DNA of 64,000 bases from Gordonia bronchialis DSM 43247 (GCF_000024785.1 NC_013441.1:2604001-2668000); one strand, 5' to 3'. Shown: positions 33,949 through 43,969, counted from the stretch's first letter. The notes: generated by a model from the letters alone, not told the origin. Numbers and translations are program-made.

Positions 33949-34944
33949 GTGGCAACTGCGAAAGTCGAGCGACTGCTCAATCTGGTGATCTGTCTGCTGC
34001 ACACGCGGCAGTACGTCACCGCCGAGTACATCCGCGCCAATGTGGCCGGCTACTCCGACGACGGCCAGTCCCTCGAGGCGTTCAACCGCATGTTCGAGCG
34101 CGACAAGACCGAACTGCGTGACCTGGGCATCCCGCTGGTTACCGGCCGCTCACCGATGTCCGGGGGTGCCGAGGGTTACCGCATCGACCGCGGGAGTTAC
34201 GAGCTCCCCGAGGTCAGCCTCGACGCGGACGAGGCGGCGACCATCGCGATGGCCGCCGCACTCTGGGACACCCCGGAGGTGTCCACCCTCTCGCAGACCG
34301 CGATCCTGAAACTTCGCGCCGCGGGATTTCCGGTCCGCAGCGAGGACGATCTCGGGATCTCCACGGGCGGGTCGGCCCGGTCGATGGGGTCGGAGGTCGT
34401 CATCGGTGCCCTGCTGACCGCGATCGACGCGGGGCAGGCCGTCGAGTTCACCCACCGGTCCGGTTCGGCATCGGCACCGACCACCCGCACACTCGAACCG
34501 TGGGGTGTCGTCACCCATCGCGGCCGCTGGTACGTGGTCGGTCACGACCGCGACCGCGACGCCACCCGCACGTTCCGGCTCTCGCGGATCTCGGATCTGC
34601 ATGCGATCGGGGAGCCGGGTGCGGTCACGGTGCCGGCGGGCACCGATCTGCAGGGGATCGTCGCCGCGGCCGTGGACGCCGCCGCCGGATCCGACGGTCG
34701 TACCGCACGGATCTGGGTGGCCGCCGACCGTGCCGCCGGGCTGCGCAGGCTCGCGGTGTCCAGCGAGGCAGGCGACTTCGACGGCGAAGCCGGTGACGTC
34801 CTGACGATCGGTATCCGATCGCTGTCGACGCTGGCCCGGATGGTGCTCGGTGCCGGCCGCGACGCGGTGGTGCTCGAACCGCCGGAACTCCGCGACCAGG
34901 TCGTCGCGGCGCTCGACTGTCTCGTCGGGACGGGTGCGCGATGA
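33949..34944 (+). CDS. pafB: WYL-domain transcriptional regulator PafB
   Basis: A 331-residue half of the PafBC activator, which in mycobacteria turns on the LexA-independent DNA damage response. An N-terminal winged helix (about residues 1-70, VERLLNLVICLLHTRQYVTAE) is followed by the WYL domain (about 145-215) with WGVVTHRGRWYVVGHDRDR and a WCX-like C-terminal segment. WYL domains in this family sense single-stranded DNA. The protein is coupled to pafC by an ATGA overlap, consistent with the heterodimer. A -10 box directly before the GTG suggests separate transcription from pafA. Confidence 0.95.
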   Translation: MATAKVERLLNLVICLLHTRQYVTAEYIRANVAGYSDDGQSLEAFNRMFERDKTELRDLGIPLVTGRSPMSGGAEGYRIDRGSYELPEVSLDADEAATIAMAAALWDTPEVSTLSQTAILKLRAAGFPVRSEDDLGISTGGSARSMGSEVVIGALLTAIDAGQAVEFTHRSGSASAPTTRTLEPWGVVTHRGRWYVVGHDRDRDATRTFRLSRISDLHAIGEPGAVTVPAGTDLQGIVAAAVDAAAGSDGRTARIWVAADRAAGLRRLAVSSEAGDFDGEAGDVLTIGIRSLSTLARMVLGAGRDAVVLEPPELRDQVVAALDCLVGTGAR

Positions 34945-35921
34945 CCGCCCAGCCGTCGCGGCTGTCGCGGCTGCTCGCGATGGTCCCGTACTTCCAGGCC
35001 CATCGCGGTATCGCCATCGACCAGGCCGCACGCGATCTCGGGGTTACCTCGACGCAGCTCACCAAGGATCTCGAGCTGCTGTTCGTCTGCGGGCTGCCCG
35101 GCTACTACCCGGACGACCTGATCGAACTCGAGTTCAGCGAGGGTCACGTCCACGTCGGGTTCACCGCCGGAATGGACCGGCCGTTGCGGCTCACGAGCAC
35201 CGAGGCCAGCACCCTGCTGGTGGCGCTGAGTGCGCTGGTGGACACTCCCGGCGTCGTCGATCGCGACGCCGCCCGCCGCGCCATCGCGAAGATCGAGCAG
35301 GCCGTCGGGTCCGGTGTGCGGGCGGTGTCATCCGACGATTCCGGCACCGGCGACACCGGGGATCCCACCACCTACGAGACCATCCGCGACGCCGTCAAGA
35401 AGTCCCGGGCCCTGGCCCTGCGTTACTACTCGGCGTCCCGCGACAGCATCACCGAGCGGGTCGTCGACCCGATCCGCCTGCAGGTGATGGACCAGCACAC
35501 CTACCTCGAGGCGTGGTGCCGGCTCTCCGACGGGGTACGACTGTTCCGCTTCGACCGGGTCGAGGCGGCGACCGAACTCGACGAACCCAGTGCGCCGCCG
35601 GAGCAGGCGGCACAGCAGAACCAGTCGGTTGTCCTCGCCGACAACCCGGACCTGCCGGTCGCCGAGATCGAGATCGACCCCGATCACCTGTGGGTGCTCG
35701 ACTACTACCTCATGGAACCCGAGCTCACCGAGCCCGGCGGGGACGTCGCCGCCCGCCCGGATCCGCAGGCACCGGTGCGTGGCCGGCTGGTGTACGGCTC
35801 CCCGGAGTGGCTCATCCGATTTCTGCTCGGTTTCGGTGGGGCGGTGCGGGTGGTGGGTGACGAGCAGTTCACCGACGACATCCGCGCGGCCGCCGCGTCG
35901 GCACGTGCGCGATACCGCTGA
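34941..35921 (+). CDS. pafC: WYL-domain transcriptional regulator PafC
   Basis: A 326-residue partner of PafB with the same layout: winged helix (about 5-75, SRLLAMVPYFQAHRGIAIDQ), WYL domain (about 140-215, containing YYSASRDSITERVVDP and TYLEAWCRLSDGVR), and a C-terminal extension (WCX-like, GSPEWLIRFLLGFGGAVRV). The ATG overlaps the pafB stop by four bases. In mycobacteria PafB and PafC act together on DNA-repair promoters after replication stress. It is followed by tatA after about 85 bases with a separate promoter-like box. Confidence 0.95.
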   Translation: MTAQPSRLSRLLAMVPYFQAHRGIAIDQAARDLGVTSTQLTKDLELLFVCGLPGYYPDDLIELEFSEGHVHVGFTAGMDRPLRLTSTEASTLLVALSALVDTPGVVDRDAARRAIAKIEQAVGSGVRAVSSDDSGTGDTGDPTTYETIRDAVKKSRALALRYYSASRDSITERVVDPIRLQVMDQHTYLEAWCRLSDGVRLFRFDRVEAATELDEPSAPPEQAAQQNQSVVLADNPDLPVAEIEIDPDHLWVLDYYLMEPELTEPGGDVAARPDPQAPVRGRLVYGSPEWLIRFLLGFGGAVRVVGDEQFTDDIRAAAASARARYR

Positions 35922-35971
35922 CCGGTCCCCGGCGGACGTGTTCCCGATGGGGGCCACCGGGAACACTCGGG

Positions 35972-35977
35972 TAGCAT
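35972..35977 (+). promoter_or_regulatory. -10 box (TAGCAT) of tatA
   Basis: TAGCAT lies 30 bases before ATG 36008, leaving a short leader with GGGAGG about eight bases from the start. Unlike its neighbours this is a normal leadered start. Confidence 0.45.
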
Positions 35978-36007
35978 GACAAGTGACCTGGATCGGGAGG
36001 TTCACAC

Positions 36008-36277
36008 ATGTTCAATGCAGTCCAGCCATGGCATCTCGTCGTCCTGGTGATCGTGCTTCTGGTGCTCTTCGGCTCCAAGAAGCTGCCCGACGCCGCCCGC
36101 GGTCTCGGCCGATCGCTGCGCATCTTCAAGAGCGAGATCAAGGAGATGCAGAAGGATGAGGAACCGGACACCACCGAGGCCGCCAAGGAAGCACAGCGGA
36201 CCCTGCCCGCCGGTGCCGAGGATTCTGCGACCCGCAAGTCCACCGCTCCCAACGACGACGTGAAGAAGTCCGCGTAG
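36008..36277 (+). CDS. tatA: Sec-independent (twin-arginine) translocase subunit TatA
   Basis: An 89-residue protein that assembles the variable-size pore for folded, twin-arginine substrates. A single N-terminal membrane helix (about residues 8-22, [13 protein letters not shown]) leads into the conserved [18 protein letters not shown] amphipathic helix, then a charged, Lys/Glu-rich disordered tail. tatC follows with a 51-base gap, so the pair forms the export unit. Same position as in M. tuberculosis (Rv2094c-Rv2093c) after pafC. tatB is not in this window. Confidence 0.96.
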   Translation: MFNAVQPWHLVVLVIVLLVLFGSKKLPDAARGLGRSLRIFKSEIKEMQKDEEPDTTEAAKEAQRTLPAGAEDSATRKSTAPNDDVKKSA

Positions 36278-36328
36278 CCGTTCCGGCCCGCGACGCCATC
36301 ACGCCGAGCCCCCACGCCGAGCTCCAGA

Positions 36329-37309
36329 GTGCGCATACCCTTCGATCCCCGGTTCCGTAAACGCAAGCTCAATCCCGACGGCACCATGTCGTTGGTCGAG
36401 CATCTCTACGAACTGCGTACCCGCGTGGTCATCTCGTCCATCGCGGTCGTACTGACCACCATCCTCGGCTTCATTTGGTACTCCCACGGCTTCCTCGGGG
36501 TGTCCTCGCTGGGAGATCTGCTCCGGGAACCCTATTGCGATCTGCCACCGTCCTCGCGTGCATCGCTCACCCCCGACGACTCGTGCCGACTGCTGGCGAC
36601 CGGTCCGTTCGATCAGTTCATGCTGCGTCTCAAGGTGGCGCTGACGGCCGGCATCGTGCTGGCGTGCCCCATCTGGCTCTATCAGTTGTGGCAGTTCATC
36701 ACTCCGGGTCTGCACCGCAACGAACGCCGCTACGCCATCGCATTCGTCTCGGTGGGTGCGGTGCTGTTCGTCACCGGTGCCGTCCTCGCCTACCTGGTGG
36801 TGTCCAAGGCCTTCGAGTTCCTCCTCACCGTCGGCAACGACGTGCAGGTGACCGCGCTCGCCGGTGACCAGTACTTCGGCTTCATGCTGCATCTGCTGAT
36901 CATCTTCGGCGTCAGCTTCGAGTTGCCGCTGATCATCGTGGCGCTCAACCTGATCGGCGTCTTGAGCTATCAGCGACTCAAGTCCTGGCGCCGGGGGCTG
37001 ATCTTCGCCCTGTTCGTTTTCGCGGCCTTCGTGACACCGGGATCGGATCCGTTCACGATGTGCGCGCTGGCCCTCGCTCTGACCCTGCTGTTGGAGATCT
37101 CGATCCAGTTCGCCCGGTTCACCGACAAGCGGCGTGCCAAGCAGCGCCCGGAATGGCTGTCCGCATCCGACGACGAGGCCAGCCCGCTGCCCGGCGCCGA
37201 GCGGGAACCCGCCGGATCATCGATCGCACGACCCGCCCCGGTCGCCGATCCACGAACTGTCCCACGGACGTCGACCCGGGCCACCGAGACCTTCGACGAT
37301 GTGCTCTGA
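36329..37309 (+). CDS. tatC: Sec-independent translocase subunit TatC
   Basis: A 326-residue polytopic protein with six membrane helices that binds twin-arginine signal peptides. [18 protein letters not shown] marks the cytoplasmic N-terminus with the conserved Glu and Arg, and the loop [20 protein letters not shown] contains two Cys in the first external loop, as in some Actinobacteria. [18 protein letters not shown] and [16 protein letters not shown] are typical. The last 70 residues form a polar tail. GTG 36329 or the internal ATG 36386 could start translation. Confidence 0.95.
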   Translation: MRIPFDPRFRKRKLNPDGTMSLVEHLYELRTRVVISSIAVVLTTILGFIWYSHGFLGVSSLGDLLREPYCDLPPSSRASLTPDDSCRLLATGPFDQFMLRLKVALTAGIVLACPIWLYQLWQFITPGLHRNERRYAIAFVSVGAVLFVTGAVLAYLVVSKAFEFLLTVGNDVQVTALAGDQYFGFMLHLLIIFGVSFELPLIIVALNLIGVLSYQRLKSWRRGLIFALFVFAAFVTPGSDPFTMCALALALTLLLEISIQFARFTDKRRAKQRPEWLSASDDEASPLPGAEREPAGSSIARPAPVADPRTVPRTSTRATETFDDVL

Positions 37310-37333
37310 CCTGTGCTGGATGAAGGGAACCAG

Positions 37334-40132
37334 GTGAGCCGGCTCGACGAGTTCACCGCCCGCCTCGACTTCCGTCTCGACGACTTCCAGATCCGGGCGT
37401 GCACCGCGCTGGAGGCCGGTCACGGCGTGCTGGTGTGTGCACCGACCGGAGCGGGCAAGACCATCGTCGGCGAGTTCGCGGTACATCTCGCGCTGGCCGG
37501 CGGCACGAAATGCTTCTACACCACACCCATCAAGGCGCTGAGCAACCAGAAGTACGCCGACCTGGCCGCGGTACACGGACCCGAGTCCGTCGGCCTGTTG
37601 ACCGGAGACTCGTCCATCAACCCCGACGCGCCGGTCGTGGTCATGACCACCGAGGTGGTCCGCAACATGATCTACGCGAATTCCCGTGCGCTGAACGGTC
37701 TCTCGCATGTGGTGATGGATGAGGTGCACTTCCTCGCCGACCGCTTCCGCGGTGCGGTGTGGGAGGAGGTGATCCTGCACCTCGAACCGTCGGTGCGGGT
37801 GGTCAGCTTGTCGGCGACGGTCAGCAATGCCGAGGAGTTCGGTGACTGGATCCAGACGGTGCGCGGCGACACGTCGGTCATCGTCGACGAGCACCGGCCG
37901 GTACCGCTATCCCAGCACATGCTGGTGGGTTCGCGCTTGTTCGATCTGTTCGCCCCGGGCGGACCGGATGACCGGCCCCGGGTGAATCCGGAACTGAAGA
38001 GCTTCATCCGCCATCGCATGCTGTTCGCCGACGAGGAGAGCCCGGCCCGTGATCGCAGCGGTGGCGATGGGCGGCACCGTGGTCAGCGGGGTGGCCGCGG
38101 GCGGGCACACAGTCCACGAACACGGCAACGCCGCGGCTCGGGGGCGTTGTCACGGCCCAACATGGTCGCCCGGCTCGACCGTGAGGGTCTGCTCCCGGCC
38201 ATCGGATTCATCTTCTCCCGCGCCGGCTGCGACGGTGCGCTGGCCCAGTGCCTGCGCTCGGGTCTGTCGCTACTCGACCCGCCGGAAGCCGCCCTGGTCG
38301 ACGAGGTGGTCGATCGGCATCTCAGCGAACTGTCGCCGTCGGATGCCGAGGTGCTCGGCGTCGACGAGTGGCGGGCCGGTCTGCGACGGGGTTTCGCCGC
38401 CCATCACGCCGGGCTGCTGCCGACCTTCCGGCATGCCGTCGAGGAGTTGTTCGTGCGGGGACTGGTGCGCATGGTCTTCGCCACCGAGACACTGGCACTC
38501 GGCATCAACATGCCAGCCCGGTCCGTGGTTCTCGAGCGTCTGGTCAAGTACAACGGCGAATCGCACGTGGATCTCACGCCGGGCGAGTTCACCCAGCTGA
38601 CCGGGCGCGCCGGTCGACGGGGAATCGACGTCGAGGGGCACGCGGTGGTGGTGTGGACACCCGAGGTGGCCCCCGAGGAGGTGGCGGGTCTCGCCGGTGC
38701 ACGGACCTTCCCGCTGCGCAGTTCGTTTGCGCCCGAGTACAACATGGCCGTCAACCTGATCGGCCGGCTCGGGATGGCCGGCTCCCGGGAACTCCTGAAC
38801 CGCTCCTTCGCCCAGTTCCAGGCCGACCGTTCGGTGGTCGGCCAGGCTCGCAAGCTCGACGACGGCTATCGGGCCCTGCGCAAACTCGACGTCGAACTCG
38901 CGGGGGCTGCGGCCAACCGCGGGATCGAACCGGGGGAGCCGGGCGCGACCGACGATCCCACCGGGTTCCTCGGCTATATGACGCTGCGCGAGGACATCCG
39001 GCGCCGCGAACGTGAGCTCAAGTTCCGACGGCGGGTGAGCACGCACGATGCGATCGCCGCGGATCTGGCCACCCTCAAACGGGGCCATGTGATCGGGGTG
39101 CCCGGTGGCCGGCACCGGGGTCTGGCGGTGGTGCTCGAACCCGCGTCGCAGCCGGCGGACCCCAAGCCGCTCGTCCTGAGTGAGGACGCCTGGTGTGGCC
39201 GGGTGGGGATCCGTGACTTCGTCAATCCGCCCGACGTACTGGGCAACATGCGGCTCCCGAAGAATGCGGACCGGCGGACCGGCCGTGGTCGCCGCGACCT
39301 CGCCTCGGCCCTGCGGTCCACCGGGATCGAAGCACCTCGCGGGCGTCAGAAGCGACGGTCGGAGGCGGCCGACGACACCGAACTCGCGCAGATGCGCCGA
39401 GCCCTCAAAGCCCATCCCGCCCACCAGCTTCCGCCGGGCGACGATCTGTTCCGGCTGGCCGAGCGCCGCAACCGGCTGGTCCGTGACATCGGGAACGCCG
39501 AACGGGCGATCGACGCGCGCACCTCGACGCTCGGGGTCACCTTCGGTCACATCGTCGGCGTCCTCACCGAACTGGGCTACCTCGAGCACGCGGGCGACAC
39601 GGTCACCGTCACCGACGCCGGCCGCCTGCTCGGCCGCATCTACAGCGAGAGCGATCTGGTGGTCACCGAATGTCTGCGCGCGGGTGTGTGGGAAGGGCTC
39701 GCGCCCCCGGAACTCGCCGCCGTCGTCGCGTCGCTGGTGTACGAGAGCCGCCGCGACAGCTACCGCGGTGTCGATGCGATGCCCGGGAACGCCGGGGTGC
39801 GGGCTGCGATGGCTGCCACCGCGGCGGTGTGGACCGAGGTGACCGAGGTGGAACGGCGCCATCAGGTGACGCCCACCCGGGAGCCGGACACCGGGTTCAG
39901 TGTGGCGGTGTCGTTGTGGGCGTCCGGGAGGTCACTGACCGAGGCCCTCGCCGCGGCCGGGGAGCGCGGACAGCTGCTCTCCCCGGGTGACTTCGTCCGG
40001 TGGAACCGGCAGGTCGTCGATCTGCTGGAACAGATCAGGCTGGGTGCCGGTCCCGATTCGCCGCTGGGATCGGTGGTGAGGTCGGCCGTCGGGTCCATCC
40101 GGCGCGGTGTGGTTGCCGCCGAACTGGGCTGA
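37334..40132 (+). CDS. helY: DEVH-box RNA/DNA helicase HelY (Ski2/Mtr4-like)
   Basis: A 932-residue superfamily 2 helicase. Motif I APTGAGKT is near residue 37, motif II MDEVHF near 128, motif III SLSATVSN, motif VI TGRAGRRGIDVEGHA. A DSHCT-type C-terminal domain (about 760-932) is as in Mtr4/Ski2 relatives, so a role in RNA surveillance is plausible but unproven. An Arg/Gly-rich insertion (about residues 238-275, GGDGRHRGQRGGRGRAHSPR) sits between the two RecA-like folds. GTG 37334 follows GAAGGGAA and fits the orthologue; GTG 37313 would add seven residues. Orthologue of Rv2092c. Confidence 0.95.
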   Translation: MSRLDEFTARLDFRLDDFQIRACTALEAGHGVLVCAPTGAGKTIVGEFAVHLALAGGTKCFYTTPIKALSNQKYADLAAVHGPESVGLLTGDSSINPDAPVVVMTTEVVRNMIYANSRALNGLSHVVMDEVHFLADRFRGAVWEEVILHLEPSVRVVSLSATVSNAEEFGDWIQTVRGDTSVIVDEHRPVPLSQHMLVGSRLFDLFAPGGPDDRPRVNPELKSFIRHRMLFADEESPARDRSGGDGRHRGQRGGRGRAHSPRTRQRRGSGALSRPNMVARLDREGLLPAIGFIFSRAGCDGALAQCLRSGLSLLDPPEAALVDEVVDRHLSELSPSDAEVLGVDEWRAGLRRGFAAHHAGLLPTFRHAVEELFVRGLVRMVFATETLALGINMPARSVVLERLVKYNGESHVDLTPGEFTQLTGRAGRRGIDVEGHAVVVWTPEVAPEEVAGLAGARTFPLRSSFAPEYNMAVNLIGRLGMAGSRELLNRSFAQFQADRSVVGQARKLDDGYRALRKLDVELAGAAANRGIEPGEPGATDDPTGFLGYMTLREDIRRRERELKFRRRVSTHDAIAADLATLKRGHVIGVPGGRHRGLAVVLEPASQPADPKPLVLSEDAWCGRVGIRDFVNPPDVLGNMRLPKNADRRTGRGRRDLASALRSTGIEAPRGRQKRRSEAADDTELAQMRRALKAHPAHQLPPGDDLFRLAERRNRLVRDIGNAERAIDARTSTLGVTFGHIVGVLTELGYLEHAGDTVTVTDAGRLLGRIYSESDLVVTECLRAGVWEGLAPPELAAVVASLVYESRRDSYRGVDAMPGNAGVRAAMAATAAVWTEVTEVERRHQVTPTREPDTGFSVAVSLWASGRSLTEALAAAGERGQLLSPGDFVRWNRQVVDLLEQIRLGAGPDSPLGSVVRSAVGSIRRGVVAAELG

Positions 40133-40318
40133 GGTCCACCGAACGTCCGACGGATCGTCGATTCGGCACCATCGACCTGACGTCGTTGCCTGATCGGGTG
40201 ATGTCCCTGGGGTAACGTTCTTCACGGTCCGTTTCGCCGGGGTCTGGTGTACGGGTCGCGACGACGATTGTCATCCATGTGCGCGTCGAAGGACGCAAGG
40301 CGAGCGGGGAGATAACTC

Positions 40319-41293
40319 ATGAGCCAGCCGAACAACCCACCGGCGGGCGGCAACAACGTGCCTGGCAACAATCAACCGCCCGGGGGTGGGGATGCGGGGT
40401 CCGGTGAGGGCAAGACCGAGGTCGTGAACGTTCGGGGAGGGCAGGGTTCGACACCGCAGCCGCAGCAGGCTCCTCCGACCACCGCGGCACCGACGCCGCC
40501 GCCCGGATATCCCTCGCAGCCCGGCCATCAATCCGGCCAGCCGGGGTACCCATCCCAGCCCGGCTACGGCGGACCGGCGACCCCGCCGCCCGGCCAGCAG
40601 CAGCCCAGTTCGCCACAACCCGGCCAGTACCCGCAAGGCGGGCAGCCCGGTCAGTTCAACCCGACGCAGGTCCACGGCCAGTTCGGTGCTCCCGGTGGAC
40701 AGTTCGGTGCTCCGCCCGCGGGTGATCCGAATGCGACGCGTCAGGCGTCCGGATCGTACGGTCAGCAACCCGGACCGCCCTCCGGCCAGCAGTTCGGTTC
40801 AGGCCAGTTCGGTTCAGCCCAGCAGCAGTACGGACAGCCGGGGTATGGGACCACTCCCTTCGGCGAGCAGCAGCAGCCCTACGGGCAGTCCGGCCAGCCG
40901 GGTCAGCCAGGTCAGCCGGGTCAGTACGACCAGTTCGCGGCGATGGCGAACACCGGCTCGTCGGGCAAGGGCCTGCGTCGGGCGATGCTCGCCGGTGGCG
41001 TCGTTCTGTTCGTCGCCGCGATCGCGGTCGTGGTGACCGCTTTCTGGTTGCCCGGCTGGGCGCCCAAGAATTTGGATCAGTCGGCCGTCGAAGACGGGGT
41101 CAAGCAGGTGCTCACCACCGACTATCAGGCCCAGGACGTCAAGGACGTCTCCTGCCCGTCCGGTCAGCGGATCAAGCAGGGTGCGACGTTCACATGCACG
41201 CTCAACGCCGGCGGAGCCGATCAGCAGGTGACCGTCACCATCCTCGATGACGACGGCAAGTACGAGGTCTCCCGGCCGAGCCCCAAGGAGTGA
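40319..41293 (+). CDS. Membrane protein with Pro/Gln/Gly-rich N-terminus and DUF4333 domain
   Basis: A 324-residue single-span protein. Residues 1-215 are low complexity with repeats of GQPGYPSQPG and FGSGQFGSAQQ type, cytoplasmic by inference. One membrane helix (about 222-245) follows a basic stretch GKGLRRAM. The external C-terminus is a DUF4333 domain with VEDGVKQVLTTDYQAQDVKD and CPSGQRIKQGATFTCTL, two Cys that could form a disulfide. The function is unknown. Counterpart of Rv2091c by position. ATG 40319 has GGGGAGA upstream. It converges on the exonuclease gene with 12 bases between the stops. Confidence 0.82.
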   Translation: MSQPNNPPAGGNNVPGNNQPPGGGDAGSGEGKTEVVNVRGGQGSTPQPQQAPPTTAAPTPPPGYPSQPGHQSGQPGYPSQPGYGGPATPPPGQQQPSSPQPGQYPQGGQPGQFNPTQVHGQFGAPGGQFGAPPAGDPNATRQASGSYGQQPGPPSGQQFGSGQFGSAQQQYGQPGYGTTPFGEQQQPYGQSGQPGQPGQPGQYDQFAAMANTGSSGKGLRRAMLAGGVVLFVAAIAVVVTAFWLPGWAPKNLDQSAVEDGVKQVLTTDYQAQDVKDVSCPSGQRIKQGATFTCTLNAGGADQQVTVTILDDDGKYEVSRPSPKE

Positions 41294-41305
41294 CGTTCCG
41301 GGCGT

Positions 41306-42307
41306 TCAGGACCCGCTGAACTCCCAGCCGAGCGCCTTGGCGAGGCGGGCCACCGATGTGCCGATCCCGAGTTCCTCGATGAGCCGGGCGAGTCCATCCG
41401 GATCGGCCGGTTGTGCCGGCAGGCGGTCGGTGCCCGCGGCGTCCTCGTCCGCGGTCCAGCTGTCGATGGTGTCGGCGTCGGTGCGCACCAGCACGACGGT
41501 GCGGGCGGCGTCCAGATAATCGGCGGAGGCGAGGATCGCCTTGCGCGCGCGGGTCGGCACCGACGATGACGGGTCGGCGGCCGCCGCCTCCAGGTTGTCG
41601 AGACTGCCGAACTCGGAGATCAGGGTCGCAGCGGTCTTCTCGCCGACCCCCGGGACGCCGGGCAACCCGTCGGATGGATCGCCGCGCAGCATCGACATCT
41701 CGGCGTAGGCCATCCCGGCGCGATCCGCCGGTACCCCGTAGCGGGCCGCCACTTCGTCGGGACCCATCATCTCCGCCTTGGCCAAGCCGCGACCGACGTA
41801 GAGGACCCGCACCGGCACCGGGTCGTCGGCGACCACCTGCAGCAGGTCGCGGTCGCCGCTGACCACCACCACCGGATCCTGTGCCTCCTCGTAGGCCAGC
41901 GTCCCGATCACGTCGTCTGCCTCGCAACCGACGGCCCCCGACCTCGCTATCCCCGCACACTCGAGGACCCGCATGATCATGTCCACCTGCGGCGTCAGGG
42001 TATCGGGAACCTCCTCGACATCGATCTCGGAATCGCCGGTCCCCGATGCCGCCGGGGTCGCCACCCGGTGTGCCTTGTAGGACGGGATCAGATCGGTTCG
42101 GAAGGACGGTCGCCAGTCCAGGTCCAGACAGACCACCAGCCGCGTCGGCCGCTCCCGGGTCACGAGATTGGCGATGGTGTCGAGGAAACCGCGTACGGCG
42201 TTGACCGGACGTCCATCCGGTGCGGTCATCTTCTCCGGCAGTGCGTAGAAGGAACGGAACCACAGGCTCGCACCGTCGAGGAGCATCAACGAATCGGTCA
42301 CCCCCAC
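41306..42307 (-). CDS. 5'-3' exonuclease (FEN-like domain of PolA type)
   Basis: A 333-residue stand-alone flap/5'-3' exonuclease. Motifs: [17 protein letters not shown] with the first metal-binding Asp, [43 protein letters not shown], and the helix-hairpin-helix [19 protein letters not shown]. It may remove RNA primers alongside PolA. Counterpart of Rv2090. The start is GTG 42307 or GTG 42301; a TATCTT box on the minus strand at 42322-42317 lies nine bases before the former. It diverges from the Xaa-Pro peptidase gene with 44 bases between the starts. Confidence 0.9.
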   Translation of the reverse strand: MGVTDSLMLLDGASLWFRSFYALPEKMTAPDGRPVNAVRGFLDTIANLVTRERPTRLVVCLDLDWRPSFRTDLIPSYKAHRVATPAASGTGDSEIDVEEVPDTLTPQVDMIMRVLECAGIARSGAVGCEADDVIGTLAYEEAQDPVVVVSGDRDLLQVVADDPVPVRVLYVGRGLAKAEMMGPDEVAARYGVPADRAGMAYAEMSMLRGDPSDGLPGVPGVGEKTAATLISEFGSLDNLEAAAADPSSSVPTRARKAILASADYLDAARTVVLVRTDADTIDSWTADEDAAGTDRLPAQPADPDGLARLIEELGIGTSVARLAKALGWEFSGS

Positions 42308-42338
42308 ACTGTGCCAAAGATACCGATCGACGTACGCG

Positions 42339-42344
42339 TAGGCT
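42339..42344 (+). promoter_or_regulatory. Leaderless -10 box (TAGGCT) of the Xaa-Pro peptidase gene
   Basis: TAGGCT, seven bases, then ATG 42352. It is back to back with a minus-strand TATCTT box that serves the exonuclease gene. Confidence 0.5.
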
Positions 42345-42351
42345 CGCACCC

Positions 42352-43476
42352 ATGTCCACGACCGGAGAGACACGATTTCCGTCCGACGTCTACCGACGCC
42401 GCGTGCAGCGGGCCGCCGACCTGGCCTCCGAGAACGGATTCGACGCGCTTGTGGTGAGTCCGGGCCCCGATCTGCAATACCTGGTGGGCTCCCGTGCCAA
42501 TACCTTCGAACGGTTGACCGCGCTGGTCATTCCGGCGGCCGGGTCGCCGCGAATCGTGGTGGCGCGCCTAGAGGTGCCGTCGCTGAGTGCCTCGGCGGTC
42601 GGCGACCTGGGTATCGAGGTCGCCGACTGGACCGACGGGCAGGACGCCCATGCGATCGCGCTCGCCGGGCTCGGCCGCCAACCTCGCATCGCCATCTCCG
42701 ACGCCATGCCCGCGCTGCACGTGGTGCCCCTCGCGCAGCGCAGTGGCGCCACCCCGTCGCTGGCCACCCCGGTGCTGCGCGAGCTGCGAATGATCAAGGA
42801 CGGCAACGAGATCGACGTCCTGCGGCGGGCCGGCGCGGCCATCGACAGGGTGCATGCCCGGATGGGTGAGTGGTTGCGGCCGGGGCGCACCGAACGGGAT
42901 GTCGCCGCCGACATCGCCGACGCGATCCTCGCCGAGGGGCACTCGGGTGCCGAATTCGTCATCGTCGGCTCCGGACCCAACGGTGCCGACCCGCATCACG
43001 AACACTCCGATCGCGAGATCACCGCCGCTGACATCGTCGTCATCGACATCGGCGGGCCGATGGAACCCGGATACAACTCTGATTCCACCCGCACCTACTG
43101 CTTCACCGAACCGCCCGCGGAGATCGCCGAGACCTATGCGGCGTTGCAGGAGGCGCAGGCAGCGGCGGTGGCAGCCGTCCGGCCGGGGGTGCGGGCGGAA
43201 TCGGTGGACGCGGCCGCCCGTGACGTCCTGGGTGAGCGTGGCCTCGCCGACCACTTCATCCACCGCACCGGGCACGGCATCGGCCTGTCGGTGCACGAGG
43301 AGCCCTACATCGTGGCGGGCAACACCATCGAACTACGGCCCGGGATGGCCTTCAGCGTCGAACCGGGCGTGTACTTCCCCGGACGGTGGGGTGCGCGGAT
43401 CGAGGACATCGTCACCGTCACCGATGACGGTTGCGAGCCGCTCAACCTACGGCCGCACGAACTCACCGTGCTCTGA
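42352..43476 (+). CDS. pepE: Xaa-Pro dipeptidase/aminopeptidase P family (PepE)
   Basis: A 374-residue M24 metallopeptidase. The creatinase-like N-domain (1-150) starts [17 protein letters not shown]. The pita-bread catalytic domain has the metal ligands in [20 protein letters not shown] (two Asp), [13 protein letters not shown] (His), [14 protein letters not shown] (Glu), and [11 protein letters not shown] (Glu). It cleaves the bond before Pro or in dipeptides; cytoplasmic. Orthologue of Rv2089c, named pepE there. ATG 42352 comes from the -10 box. Confidence 0.93.
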   Translation: MSTTGETRFPSDVYRRRVQRAADLASENGFDALVVSPGPDLQYLVGSRANTFERLTALVIPAAGSPRIVVARLEVPSLSASAVGDLGIEVADWTDGQDAHAIALAGLGRQPRIAISDAMPALHVVPLAQRSGATPSLATPVLRELRMIKDGNEIDVLRRAGAAIDRVHARMGEWLRPGRTERDVAADIADAILAEGHSGAEFVIVGSGPNGADPHHEHSDREITAADIVVIDIGGPMEPGYNSDSTRTYCFTEPPAEIAETYAALQEAQAAAVAAVRPGVRAESVDAAARDVLGERGLADHFIHRTGHGIGLSVHEEPYIVAGNTIELRPGMAFSVEPGVYFPGRWGARIEDIVTVTDDGCEPLNLRPHELTVL

Positions 43477-43489
43477 GCGACCCGACCGC

Positions 43490-43912
43490 TCAGCCGAGCA
43501 GCGTCTTCGATCCGAGAACCCGACGGACCTCGACCTCGATCACGACGCGTCGCGGATTCGGCTTCGGCTCGCGGTAGCGCGCCGCGTAGCGTCGTTCCGC
43601 CTCGGCCACGCGGGTGCGGTCGCGGCTCACGGTCGCGGTGCCCTCCAGCGTGATCCAGCGCGGCCCGTCGACGTGGGACAGCGCCGCGTAGCCGGCACGC
43701 TCCACATTGCGCACCTTCTGGCTTCCGTCGACGGTGATGACCCGGGCCAACCCGCTCGCCTCGTCGTAGGTGAAACCGACCGCGACGACGTGGGGCGTGC
43801 CGTCGGTGCGGACCGTGCTCATCGTGGCCAGGTGCCGCTCGGCGAGGAAGTCGAGTGCCTCCGGGGCGAGAGTCGGTGCGCTGATCGGGTTCCGGTGGCT
43901 CGGTGACGTCAT
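43490..43912 (-). CDS. F420H2-dependent biliverdin reductase (Rv2074-like)
   Basis: A 140-residue split-barrel flavin/deazaflavin oxidoreductase. [21 protein letters not shown] and the [20 protein letters not shown] stretch align well with M. tuberculosis Rv2074, which reduces biliverdin to bilirubin using F420H2. [17 protein letters not shown] provides the cofactor loop. It probably works as a homodimer in the cytoplasm. The gene is divergent from an SDR gene, as Rv2074 is beside Rv2073c. A leaderless -10 box supports ATG 43912. That this genome makes F420 is inferred, not seen in this window. Confidence 0.9.
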   Translation of the reverse strand: MTSPSHRNPISAPTLAPEALDFLAERHLATMSTVRTDGTPHVVAVGFTYDEASGLARVITVDGSQKVRNVERAGYAALSHVDGPRWITLEGTATVSRDRTRVAEAERRYAARYREPKPNPRRVVIEVEVRRVLGSKTLLG

Positions 43913-43918
43913 GACCTC

Positions 43919-43924
43919 ACCGTA
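43919..43924 (-). promoter_or_regulatory. Leaderless -10 box (TACGGT) of the biliverdin reductase gene
   Basis: Minus-strand TACGGT, six bases, then ATG 43912. The SDR gene starts 58 bases away on the other strand. Confidence 0.5.
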
Positions 43925-43969
43925 ATGGCCCGGCCCGGAACCGATTGCTCCGGATGGAATACTGCTGGC

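Noticed and set aside
38270..39862. A 530-codon minus-strand frame opposite helY
   Set aside because: Antisense shadow; no motif and helY is complete in the other strand.
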